The position numbers were made by a program, and so were the translations under genes. The notes under the pieces are model-generated. The model searched no databases. It was not told the origin of the DNA and saw only the letters and a list, made by a program, of their open reading frames with translations. 64,000 nt of DNA from Bythopirellula goksoeyrii (GTDB lineage: Bacteria; Planctomycetota; Planctomycetia; Pirellulales; Lacipirellulaceae). Location of the stretch: assembly GCF_008065115.1 (NCBI RefSeq), contig NZ_CP042913.1, positions 6,273,257 through 6,337,256 on the forward strand. Direction: 5' to 3'. Below, one piece after another: positions 27,411-35,295 of this stretch. Position 1 is the first letter of the stretch. Every line of letters begins with the position of its first letter.

Positions 27411-27959
27411 ATGAAAAATAAAGATTCCCTTCGTGACTTAAGCGTCTTTGGACTCTTGTTGGCCATCGGTGTTGCCGGGCGCTGGGCACAGCCTGACTGG
27501 AACTTTACTCCGCTGGCTGCTGTGACCGTCATTGGAGGTTATTACTTCCGCTCATTGTTAGCAGCGGTATTGTTGCCCGTGGGGATACTGGCAGTTTCGG
27601 ACCTCATCTTGCCCGCACACAACAGCGTGGCTGTTCAAATCTCGGTACATGTCATGATGCTAGTACCGCTTCTCTTGGGTCGCATGGCTCAACACTCCCA
27701 AGGCTGGCAGCGCGTGAGTCTGGGTGTACTGGGAGGCGTGTTACCCGCGACAGCTTTCTTTGTCGTGACCAATTTCGTCCACTGGGCATCGACCGGCATG
27801 TACGAAAAGTCACTCACAGGACTCACGGTCTGCTATGTTGCCGGATTGCCCTTCTATCGCGCGATGCTCGCCGGCGACGTGTTCTATCTTGCCGTGCTAG
27901 TGACCTGCCTGACGATTGCTACCGCGAGAACACCTCAAAGAGTGCGCGTGCGGGCTTGA
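27411..27959 (+). CDS. DUF6580-like multi-spanning membrane protein
   Basis: A 182-aa integral membrane protein with about five to six hydrophobic segments. PDWNFTPLAAVTVIGGYYF and the later FVVTNFVHWASTGMY segment, followed by GLTVCYVAGLPFYRAMLAGD, match DUF6580 proteins, which resemble S-components of ECF vitamin transporters. TGAGGA stands about 12 nt before the ATG. No ECF ATPase or T-component gene is nearby, so it either uses a shared energising module encoded elsewhere or works alone. Its pairing with a DUF4430 protein suggests uptake of a small cofactor-like ligand. Confidence 0.72.
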   Translation: MKNKDSLRDLSVFGLLLAIGVAGRWAQPDWNFTPLAAVTVIGGYYFRSLLAAVLLPVGILAVSDLILPAHNSVAVQISVHVMMLVPLLLGRMAQHSQGWQRVSLGVLGGVLPATAFFVVTNFVHWASTGMYEKSLTGLTVCYVAGLPFYRAMLAGDVFYLAVLVTCLTIATARTPQRVRVRA

Positions 27960-27998
27960 AGACTGCAGTGATGGTTGCTTCTGCTCGGTGAAGTAATT

Positions 27999-29450
27999 TT
28001 ACCCAGCGAAGTCGTCCTCTCCCGCTTCTTCTGCAGGTTTGTCCTCGGGAAGCTGCCAAGTTGCTAGTAGTGTTTTGAGTCGCTCCTCAAGTTCGATTAC
28101 TGCACTGCTAACATCGATCTGCACGGCATCTTTGTCCTCGATGACATTGATCACCGGCTTCATCTCATCAATGAGCGAACCTATCTGCTCCTTCTCTGCA
28201 TCGGGGAGACCTTCGCTAAGGGAATTTCCCCCACGAGCAATGTCCACGAGTCGAGCCATGAGAAGTCGGCGCTCGAACTTGGGGCCGGTATCTTCCTGCG
28301 TTCCACTGAAGCCCCCTCCATAGCCGCCACCATAGCCTCCTTCACCGCCGTAGCCCCCACCATAACCCCCTTCACCGCCGTAGCCTCCGCCATAGCCTCC
28401 ACGTCCACCATATCCTCCAGCCATTGGGGCCGTGATACCCCCCTCACCAAGAAATTCTTTCTGATACTTCTTCGCCAATTTCGCACCTTCGGACACGACA
28501 TCCAAAGTGAGCTGACCCAAGGCAGGTACCGTTGCCGCTCCACTAACTGCCCCCCCCGGGGCGTAGGTCATCTTCTTCAACAACGCGGCTACCTTGCAGC
28601 GATCATCGAGTCCCAACTTTTCATCAGCAATCAATTTCGTAAGGGCATCTTGAACTTCCTGGGAAGGTTCTTTGGCATTCTGGTTGGCCAATACCTGCGC
28701 CGCGAGCGTGATTACCCAATCATGAACATTCTGATCGACATCCTCAGGCGACTCACGATCAGCAACCATGGCGAGCATCGCCTTGGTCAAACGATCTTTG
28801 ACCTGCGGATCGATGCCGTAGCGTGAATGACGCTCCAACCCGATCAATGCCCCCAGCTTCAAAGATTCCGGCACCGGTACGCCATTAAACTCGTCCTGTT
28901 CCACCAAATCTAAAAGCTCTGACGTCGCTGCAGGCAGTGGAATCGGAGGAGTCGTTCCAGTGGCCGGCTGCTGATCCAAATCGCCCAACATCAAGACTGC
29001 ATTGTATCGGACCGCCGGATGCATATTCTTGCGCACGCAATACTGGCCAAACTTGAATGCGATTTCGACCAGATGCTGTCGCGAACTCGCGTGGGACGCT
29101 TTGGCAATATAGTTCTTAAAGTATTTTTCGCGATCTTTGGCCAAATCTGCCAAGGCCTCTGGAGAGTAGACAGTCAAATTCGGCAAGTAGTACTTCGTCA
29201 GATAATCGTCGACAGCTTTTTGCTCCGCACCAAACCCTGACGTGTTCCGCAATGCCTGTTCAAGAGCCGGAGCAAGTTGACGAGCTTCACGTGCATCCAA
29301 CTTGGCCGGCAGCGTGTCGTACCGTTCGCCGGGCTCCTGAGCATACGAAGCCGAACCAGAAAAACATCGGACCAAGACCGCCATCGCGATCAGTCCCAAT
29401 AGACACCATCGAAGTTTTCTTGAAACGCCCCGACCGCAGACAGCGCACAT
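27999..29450 (-). CDS. Exported protein with a glycine/tyrosine-rich repeat
   Basis: A protein of about 483 aa starting at 29450 with AAGGAACAGG upstream and a signal-peptide-like hydrophobic stretch (WCLLGLIAMAVLVRCF). The middle is helical, perhaps HEAT-like (YNAVLMLGDLDQQP, LKLGALIGLERH). At about residues 350-385 there is a 10-residue unit GGYGGGYGGE repeated three times. The C-terminal helical part ends EEAGEDDFAG. No family recognised; a periplasmic or surface structural role is a guess. The in-frame extension up to 29588 is unlikely to be translated. Confidence 0.72.
   Translation of the reverse strand: MCAVCGRGVSRKLRWCLLGLIAMAVLVRCFSGSASYAQEPGERYDTLPAKLDAREARQLAPALEQALRNTSGFGAEQKAVDDYLTKYYLPNLTVYSPEALADLAKDREKYFKNYIAKASHASSRQHLVEIAFKFGQYCVRKNMHPAVRYNAVLMLGDLDQQPATGTTPPIPLPAATSELLDLVEQDEFNGVPVPESLKLGALIGLERHSRYGIDPQVKDRLTKAMLAMVADRESPEDVDQNVHDWVITLAAQVLANQNAKEPSQEVQDALTKLIADEKLGLDDRCKVAALLKKMTYAPGGAVSGAATVPALGQLTLDVVSEGAKLAKKYQKEFLGEGGITAPMAGGYGGRGGYGGGYGGEGGYGGGYGGEGGYGGGYGGGFSGTQEDTGPKFERRLLMARLVDIARGGNSLSEGLPDAEKEQIGSLIDEMKPVINVIEDKDAVQIDVSSAVIELEERLKTLLATWQLPEDKPAEEAGEDDFAG
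28316..28411 (-). repeat. In-frame tandem repeat, 30-nt unit
   Basis: Three adjacent units coding GGYGGGYGGE-like decapeptides inside the exported protein gene, flanked by partial units. Codons vary between units (GGC/GGA/GGG-type third positions), which suggests the repeat is older than a very recent slippage event. Confidence 0.75.
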
Positions 29451-29760
29451 GGCCCTGTTCCTTATGTTGAAAAATGCCTCTGAAAAGCCTCGCAAGGGAG
29501 ATGCGAGTCGCTCGCTTCCTCTATTGTAGAGTCTCCATGGGAGTTCGCCAAACTCTGAGCAACTTGGCTCGACATAACTGTTTACCATAAAAGAGTTTAG
29601 CTACACCCACCCTACCCAGAGTGGACTGACCGTGTCAAGCTTATGACTTGAGAGACGAGTTACTCAGTAGAGCTTGATTCCTTGATAGCCGTTGGCGGGA
29701 GCCAATGGTTGAACCTGTGAAAACCATCGGCTCCCGCCGACGGCTAGGAATAGACACACC
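29451..29760. other. Divergent spacer containing a large hairpin repeat
   Basis: About 310 bp between the exported Gly-rich protein gene (minus) and the deacetylase-like gene (plus). Its only clear element is the inverted repeat at 29686-29746. No further gene is supported. Confidence 0.5.
29686..29746. repeat. 25-11-25 inverted repeat, copy 1
   Basis: A 25-nt arm beginning TAGCCGTTGGCGGGAGCC, an 11-nt loop, and a 25-nt arm ending GGCTCCCGCCGACGGCTA. Arms pair at 23 of 25 positions. It ends 14 bp before the start codon at 29761. A degenerate copy with the same arm and loop lengths is at 55175-55235. Confidence 0.8.
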
Positions 29761-30684
29761 ATGGTCCTTCTCTACACTTCACCGCGATTCCTGCTGCACC
29801 ACACCGGCAACCATCCCGAGTGCGCCGCGCGACTGGAGCATATTGTCAGGCACTTGGAAGCCACGGGCCTCAAGGATCGCTGTACCTTGGCCGAGTGGCT
29901 CCCCGCGGAAAACGCGGTACTTGGATCGGTCCACGAAGAGAAGATGATTCGCAACTTAGAACAATTGGCGAATACAGGGGGTGGCCGCGCCGATGCTGAT
30001 ACGGTGATATGCCCCGAATCGTTCGACGTAGCAAAGCTTGCTGCGGGGGCCGTGTGTGATGCGACCACTCGCGTCCTTCATGGCGAAGATCGCCGCGCTC
30101 TGTGCCTCGTGCGACCGCCGGGGCATCATGCCTTGCGCGAAACGGCAATGGGATTTTGTCTGCTCAACAACATCGCCCTGGCAGCCCAGACGGCACTCGA
30201 CCAGGGAGTCGAGCGCGTGCTCATCATCGATTGGGACGTGCATCACGGCAACGGCACCCAGGCGATCTTCTACGACGAACCCCGCGTGGCGTTTTTCTCT
30301 GTCCATCGCTGGCCTTTCTATCCCGGCACGGGCGATGCTGACGAAACGGGCACCGGTGCGGGTCTTGGAACCACGCACAATTTGCCACTGCAATTCGGTA
30401 TCTCACAGCGCGACTATCGGGACGCGGTTCTCCGCGACCTGGAAGAGTTCGCCGCGCGCATGCGTCCCCAGTTGGTACTCGTGAGCGCCGGCTTCGACGC
30501 CCACCGTACCGACCCCATCGGTTCCTTGGGCCTGGAGGTAGAGGATTTCCAGTGGCTGACCACCGCGGCAGTGGAAGTCGCCAACACCTACGCCGAAGGC
30601 CGCTTGGTGAGCACGCTCGAAGGGGGCTACAACCCGCCGGTGCTGGCCGAGTGTGTGGCTACTCACCTGGAGGGGTTACTTTGA
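29761..30684 (+). CDS. Histone-deacetylase-family protein (class II-like)
   Basis: A 307-aa zinc-dependent deacetylase of the HDAC/acetoin-utilisation superfamily. Visible active-site motifs are RPPGHHA (general-base histidines), IDWDVHHGNGTQ (zinc-binding Asp and His), GFDAHRTDP (second zinc Asp) and LEGGY (transition-state tyrosine). Bacterial members deacetylate acetylpolyamines or acetylated proteins; the substrate here is not decided by sequence. All catalytic residues appear intact. It is preceded by a large hairpin and followed by a convergent toxin-antitoxin module whose antitoxin gene overlaps its last 9 bp. Confidence 0.92.
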   Translation: MVLLYTSPRFLLHHTGNHPECAARLEHIVRHLEATGLKDRCTLAEWLPAENAVLGSVHEEKMIRNLEQLANTGGGRADADTVICPESFDVAKLAAGAVCDATTRVLHGEDRRALCLVRPPGHHALRETAMGFCLLNNIALAAQTALDQGVERVLIIDWDVHHGNGTQAIFYDEPRVAFFSVHRWPFYPGTGDADETGTGAGLGTTHNLPLQFGISQRDYRDAVLRDLEEFAARMRPQLVLVSAGFDAHRTDPIGSLGLEVEDFQWLTTAAVEVANTYAEGRLVSTLEGGYNPPVLAECVATHLEGLL

Positions 30685-30969
30685 GGCAGGTACGCAGCCC
30701 AATTGCATCCCTATCGCACCAAAAACAGAAAAAAGACTTGAAAGCCTGGGATTGCCATCTTCGGAAAGCATATCGTAGAGTCCCTGCCGATTGAGCTCAG
30801 TCGTTGATGCGAGTTGGCCAACGCCGCCGAGGGCCTCTGTGACATTGCGAAGCCCGAGCAAAAACTCCTCCTGGCCTTCTGCAGCACATGCTGAGATGTA
30901 TCCGGCGGCATACTCAGGATCGCTCAATCGCTCTAGCAACTCTTCTTGGTAATCACTCGTTAATGCCAT
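30676..30969 (-). CDS. HigA-like antitoxin
   Basis: A 97-aa helix-turn-helix protein of the putative addiction-module antidote type. VTEALGGVGQLASTTELNRQGLYDMLSEDGNPRLSSL follows the pattern in which the antidote protein's helix-turn-helix is preceded by a short helix binding the toxin (LTSDYQEELLERLSDPEYAAGYI). It lies downstream of the toxin gene and overlaps it by 17 bp, the toxin-first order typical of HigBA. Residues 5-30 look like the toxin-binding segment. Confidence 0.82.
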   Translation of the reverse strand: MALTSDYQEELLERLSDPEYAAGYISACAAEGQEEFLLGLRNVTEALGGVGQLASTTELNRQGLYDMLSEDGNPRLSSLFSVFGAIGMQLGCVPASK

Positions 30970-31312
30970 TGGTGTTCTCCTCTTTCCGAGACTTATAGTC
31001 AGCCCAATAGTCTCTAGCCGTCGCGATATCTCTTGACTGTTTACTCTTGTCTCCGCCAGTCAACAAAATAACTAGTTCCTCACCATCTCGCCCCAAATAC
31101 ACCCGATAACCCGGACCGTAATCAATGCGAAGCTCTAAAACACCTTCACCTACTGGCTTACAATCTCCGAAATTTCCCAAAGCGACGCGAGTAAGCCTTG
31201 CATCAATACGCTGCTGGGCTCTGCGGTCTCGAAGTTTAGCAAACCACTTCGAGAAAGGACGCTTACCTTCCCTCGTATGATAAATTCGGATTCGTTGCTC
31301 CTGAGCATCCAT
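30953..31312 (-). CDS. HigB/RelE-like toxin
   Basis: A 119-aa toxin of the RelE superfamily. IYHTREGKRPFSKWFAKLRD, ARLTRVALGNFGDCKPVGEGV, ELRIDYGPGYRVYLGR and LLTGGDKSKQSRDIATA are the conserved blocks of the addiction-module killer protein group (phage Gp49-like/HigB). Such toxins usually cleave mRNA at the ribosome. Blocks and length are intact, so the module may be active. It is the first gene of the pair. Confidence 0.86.
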   Translation of the reverse strand: MDAQEQRIRIYHTREGKRPFSKWFAKLRDRRAQQRIDARLTRVALGNFGDCKPVGEGVLELRIDYGPGYRVYLGRDGEELVILLTGGDKSKQSRDIATARDYWADYKSRKEENTNGINE

Positions 31313-31381
31313 TCAAAATAATTGTAGGCTATAACCGACACTCTGTCAAATCCAATTGATAATTTGAAAGCGTCAAAAAGG

Positions 31382-33118
31382 CTACTCACCTGGAGGGGTC
31401 AATAGATCCTCCTCCACAGGAAGCTCCGGAAGCTTGAACTCCGGCACGGGGACGCGGAAGACGATGTCACGGGTGCCAGAATCGATTTCCGCTTTATCCG
31501 CCATCCACTCACCGGCGACAATCTCTTCGTCCATACTCGTTCCGCCGTCATCCTTCCCATCCCGATAGACACTGTAGAGCAAATACCCGCCATCTGGCTT
31601 GCGTTCATATCTGAACGGTTCGCCGACATACAAATCCAGCGGCACCTCCGGCAGGATGCCAGGAACCAATGCCGTAAGCTGTTCGGGATATTCTCCCCGT
31701 TCGGCACGATAGACCGCCAGCGCGGCAGCAAGCCGCGTCAGTTCCCAAACTGCCTCCGCACGCACCTCCGCTTCATAGGCGGCGCGCAACGCCGGCAAGA
31801 ACAAGCTTGCCATCACCTCCGCGAAGATCTCGCTGCGGGCCTGTCGACTCACCAATCCACTAAGGAGCCGATAGGGATTTTTTTGCGCGTTCGCCATTTG
31901 TCGCAATTCAAAATCGAGATTCTTTATTGCTTTATCTTTTTCATCTCGCGTCGGTAGTCGGGCAGCCGCTACCAGCCGATCGTACCAAAGGTTCCCTTCG
32001 CGCAGAACATAGTTCCACTTGATGTGCATCAACGGAACCGGATCGAAGTTGGGTGCGCCTCCCCCGCCTGTGAGCCCAGCCATTGAGTCGCGTCCCGTAG
32101 CCAGCCTGAGCACCGTGTCGACAAACAACAGCCGCTCTCCGGTGTCGACCGAATTGGCGATATCGCAGGCGGGCCCCATGGCAGTCAGGTCGCCGAGTAT
32201 CCTGCTAGCGAGTTTCGCGTCGACGTGCCCCGAGTCGAGCAGCGTGACCGTCTGCTGATTGGCTATTCCTTCCATGGCAATCGCCACGAGCTGTTCGACC
32301 AGTGTGGGCCCAGCACTCGTGAATTGGGCCAGTCGATAGCATGCCTTGAGGTCAGTCCAGGCAGCCTGATTGTCGCCCATTCCCAGATGCCACATGGCTC
32401 GAATGTTCAATACCCGCGTGGCCATGCGCATCGATTGTACGTTCGGCAACAACAATGCAATGAGACCTTCGTCTCTGTCATGTATCATACTTGGCAATGG
32501 GGACCAGAACTTGGGCTTCTCGGTCGCCGCCACCAAGAGATCAAGCTGCCTGCTGTTTCGCTCAAGCCACTCCGCCAGCGCCGGCAATTGCGCCGACTTC
32601 CAGGGTCGCTCCATGGCTAGGCCAATCGCGTCGTGAGCCAAAGTGTCTTTGATGAATGTCTGATTCTGTTGGGTAAGCAAATCCTCCCCAGCAGAACCCT
32701 CGAGGGTCTGCTGATAGAGTTCCGTCAGCTTCGCGGCGATCTTCGCGCGATTTTCTTGGGTATAGGGTGACTCCAAACCACTCCCCTCTTTTGGCACCGC
32801 TTTCATCCCCAGCGCATCACAGAGCGGATGCCAATCCTCCACCGCCAGGTCCCCCGGCCACATTGCCTGCCAGAACTCGACGGCCCCGTTGTTCTCCGGA
32901 GTCACCCCCTCGTGCCCCAGTTCATAGAAATACTGGGCGTAGTCGGGCAGCCCATCCGCGCGAAGCGGTTCGGTGAGGACTGTCGTCTCGGGCGAGATCT
33001 CGATCTGCTCATTAGGCGCAAAAATCTGATATAAAACCCATGCTAGCGGCAAACCGACGACGATACCCACCAGCCACCAAATGCGTTTGGACATGAAAGA
33101 TTGCCGCTGCTGGTCCAT
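31382..33118 (-). CDS. Membrane-anchored protein of unknown function (about 578 aa)
   Basis: One N-terminal membrane segment (RIWWLVGIVVGLPLAWVLYQIF) followed by a long extracytoplasmic domain rich in helices, ending in a short beta-rich part (FRYERKPDGGYLLYSVYRDGKDDGG) that resembles the pseudopilin-like C-termini seen in other planctomycete proteins. No enzyme motif was recognised. The ATG at 33118 is preceded by AAGG; an in-frame start at 33181 and an internal ATG at 33094 are alternatives. It is divergent from the metalloprotease gene. Confidence 0.65.
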   Translation of the reverse strand: MDQQRQSFMSKRIWWLVGIVVGLPLAWVLYQIFAPNEQIEISPETTVLTEPLRADGLPDYAQYFYELGHEGVTPENNGAVEFWQAMWPGDLAVEDWHPLCDALGMKAVPKEGSGLESPYTQENRAKIAAKLTELYQQTLEGSAGEDLLTQQNQTFIKDTLAHDAIGLAMERPWKSAQLPALAEWLERNSRQLDLLVAATEKPKFWSPLPSMIHDRDEGLIALLLPNVQSMRMATRVLNIRAMWHLGMGDNQAAWTDLKACYRLAQFTSAGPTLVEQLVAIAMEGIANQQTVTLLDSGHVDAKLASRILGDLTAMGPACDIANSVDTGERLLFVDTVLRLATGRDSMAGLTGGGGAPNFDPVPLMHIKWNYVLREGNLWYDRLVAAARLPTRDEKDKAIKNLDFELRQMANAQKNPYRLLSGLVSRQARSEIFAEVMASLFLPALRAAYEAEVRAEAVWELTRLAAALAVYRAERGEYPEQLTALVPGILPEVPLDLYVGEPFRYERKPDGGYLLYSVYRDGKDDGGTSMDEEIVAGEWMADKAEIDSGTRDIVFRVPVPEFKLPELPVEEDLLTPPGE

Positions 33119-33212
33119 AGAAAAGCCTTGTAAGAAAGAGACGGAGTGCTTCATCCTAGTCAGTTCAGCTACAGGCGACAAACCAAAAATAGGCGCGCTC
33201 CTGAAGCTCGGC

Positions 33213-33254
33213 TATAATGTGGGGCATTCAATCCGTTGCCTGATTTCCGGGGAG
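33213..33254 (+). promoter_or_regulatory. Possible promoter and ribosome binding site of the metalloprotease gene
   Basis: TATAAT at 33213-33218 is a perfect -10 hexamer, without a clear -35 partner, and GGGGAG at 33249-33254 ends 6 nt before the ATG at 33261. The strong ribosome site decides the start over the in-frame ATG at 33081. Confidence 0.4.
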
Positions 33255-33260
33255 CGTAAC

Positions 33261-34310
33261 ATGCGATTGGCATTGTTCTTAACACTGGCTGCTGGTTTTC
33301 TCTACTCGAGCCCCCACTCAGCGACTGCATACAATTTGTTTCCTTTCACACTCGGTGGAGGTGAGACGGGTTATGCAAAATGGGGAGGGGACAATCATGC
33401 TGGCACACCCGGAGGTGCAGTAACCTGGAGCTTGATGCCAACTGGTACCACGCTCGACGCTTCCGCTCCGACTTACCTACACGGGACGTCGGACCTCACT
33501 CCCGTGTTTAATCAAGTGGGGGGACAAGCAGCGGCCCTGGCGATGATTCAATCCGCGCTTGACCGTTGGTCAACGGTCGCTAACATCGAGTTCGTCTACG
33601 TGGGGATCGACGATGGCACTCCGTTCTCGGCGCCTTACGCTCCTGGGCAGGTACTGGGCGACATCCGCATCGGCGCTTTCGAAATTGATGGTTTCTCGGC
33701 AGCGGTAGGATTTACTGCTCCCCCTAACGGCGGCACGACGCTCGAAGGGGATGTGATCTTCAACAACAAGTCCGATATCTCATTCTACGTGGCACCGGAA
33801 GCCGAGGGGGAGTTATACGACCTATATCCCCCCGGCGGCGGATTCTATCGCAACGAGTTCGAAGGGCTAGCGGCCCATGAACTGGGACACGCGTTGGGGC
33901 TAGCTCACTCGGATGTGTCCGATGGTTTGATGTGCGGATATGTCGACTCCGGTTTCGACGGCAGTCTGTGCAGTTACTTCGATCCGGACGGCGATGGCAA
34001 AGCCCCTGTCAATCGCATTCCCGACCCCGACGATGTGGATGGCGTACAGTTCCTCTACGGACCGCCGCCCTCAGCCGATTTTGATAACGATGGCGACGTG
34101 GATGGCCAGGATTTCTTGGTGTGGCAGCGAGGCAATTCCGTTCCATTTCTGAGTGCAAGCAGCTTGGTCAACTGGCAAGCTCAGTACGAGACGGGCTCGC
34201 TGAGTGCAAACTTGGCCGTTCCAGAACCAAGTCTGATGATGATGACTTGTATTTTGGGCTGCATTCTATCCTGTAGCCGCGAATTCAAACTATCTGCCGC
34301 AATGCGCTGA
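33261..34310 (+). CDS. Matrixin-like secreted metalloprotease with dockerin-like loop and PEP-CTERM tail
   Basis: A 349-aa exported protein. Signal peptide about 1-24, then an M10-like catalytic domain with the zinc motif HELGHALGLAH at 206-216 (His206, Glu207, His210, His216) and a later methionine (LMCGYV) in the Met-turn position. After that come a calcium-loop segment DFDNDGDVDGQDFLVW of dockerin type and a PEP-CTERM-like end: VPEPS, hydrophobic segment, basic residues. The tail predicts sorting and anchoring by the exosortase route; no exosortase gene is in the window. The protease is probably active since all zinc ligands are present. Confidence 0.88.
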   Translation: MRLALFLTLAAGFLYSSPHSATAYNLFPFTLGGGETGYAKWGGDNHAGTPGGAVTWSLMPTGTTLDASAPTYLHGTSDLTPVFNQVGGQAAALAMIQSALDRWSTVANIEFVYVGIDDGTPFSAPYAPGQVLGDIRIGAFEIDGFSAAVGFTAPPNGGTTLEGDVIFNNKSDISFYVAPEAEGELYDLYPPGGGFYRNEFEGLAAHELGHALGLAHSDVSDGLMCGYVDSGFDGSLCSYFDPDGDGKAPVNRIPDPDDVDGVQFLYGPPPSADFDNDGDVDGQDFLVWQRGNSVPFLSASSLVNWQAQYETGSLSANLAVPEPSLMMMTCILGCILSCSREFKLSAAMR

Positions 34311-34566
34311 AGAGCGGCTTAATTGACAACACACAAAACCGAGTATGAATGTACGGCGGCTGGTCAAGATACCCAAATTCCTCCCCGTCGCTACAACCGG
34401 CCCTTGAAACCTGTTCCTGGCCATTTCGCAGCGGCTTTCGGTGCTATAGTTCTAGGCAATTCACGGTACAATGCACTTTTCGGCATCCTAAATCTCGGTT
34501 TGCCTAGACCAATGTGGTCTGGCTAACGACTAACAGCTAATAGCCCTCTCGGCGGAGATGTGATCC

Positions 34567-35244
34567 ATGGCAACGCGTGCAACTATCAGCCCTAACTATC
34601 TTATTCGCCTCGGCCTGGTTGGTTCGGTATGCGTCCTCGGAGGGCTCTGGTTTCTCTATGATGGGTTGGTCGGCTATCCCGCCAAGCGCGAGCGTGGTTT
34701 GGACCGAATTCAATTCTTTGAAGTCCACAAAGACGATGTCGATGCCAATGGCGACAAACTGGGGGAACTTCAGCTGAGCGAAATGTGGAAAGAACGTGCC
34801 GCAGAACGCGGTTGGCCCACCGACAATCCTCTCAACCCAGAAACCGGCAAGCCGCTCGCACCGGTCGACATTAATGAGCAGTTCTTCTACGCCGGTGGTG
34901 CTGGCCTGATCGGATTGGGTTTCCTCAGCCGATTGGTGTACATGCTCGGCCGCTGGGTCGAGACTGAAGGGACTACCCTGCGAACCAAGGGGGGGCAACA
35001 AACTGACTTCAGTCAAATCACTGGACTCGACAAAAAGAAATGGCAATCCAAAGGGATCGCGTGGGTGGACTATCAGGACGGCGGCAAGAAAAATAAAATC
35101 CGCCTGGACGACTACTACTACGACCGCGCAGCCACCAAGGAAATCCTCCGCCAAATCGAGGCCGCCATCGGCCCGGAAAAGATCGTCAACGGCAAGCCCG
35201 AACCACCCGAGAAACCAGCGGTGAATGTGGAAGCCGATGCCTAA
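34567..35244 (+). CDS. Membrane protein of unknown function (225 aa)
   Basis: Two hydrophobic segments are visible: YLIRLGLVGSVCVLGGLWFLY near the N-terminus and FFYAGGAGLIGLGFLSRLVYML at about residue 104. Between them is a hydrophilic loop with a conserved-looking WKERAAERGWPT, and after the second a domain of beta-strands and charged helix (KGIAWVDYQDGGKKNKI) ending in a Pro/Glu tail. No family recognised. The protein is likely in the inner membrane with both ends in the cytoplasm. It is convergent with the propeller fusion gene. Confidence 0.7.
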   Translation: MATRATISPNYLIRLGLVGSVCVLGGLWFLYDGLVGYPAKRERGLDRIQFFEVHKDDVDANGDKLGELQLSEMWKERAAERGWPTDNPLNPETGKPLAPVDINEQFFYAGGAGLIGLGFLSRLVYMLGRWVETEGTTLRTKGGQQTDFSQITGLDKKKWQSKGIAWVDYQDGGKKNKIRLDDYYYDRAATKEILRQIEAAIGPEKIVNGKPEPPEKPAVNVEADA

Positions 35245-35295
35245 TTCATGGCTATCGCCGAAAGGCGATGATGCGTTGCTAACACTATTACTCTC

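Noticed and set aside
34323-34526. 67-codon open frame between the metalloprotease and the 225-aa membrane protein
   Set aside because: No recognisable protein features; the spacer (34311-34566) is better read as a promoter region.
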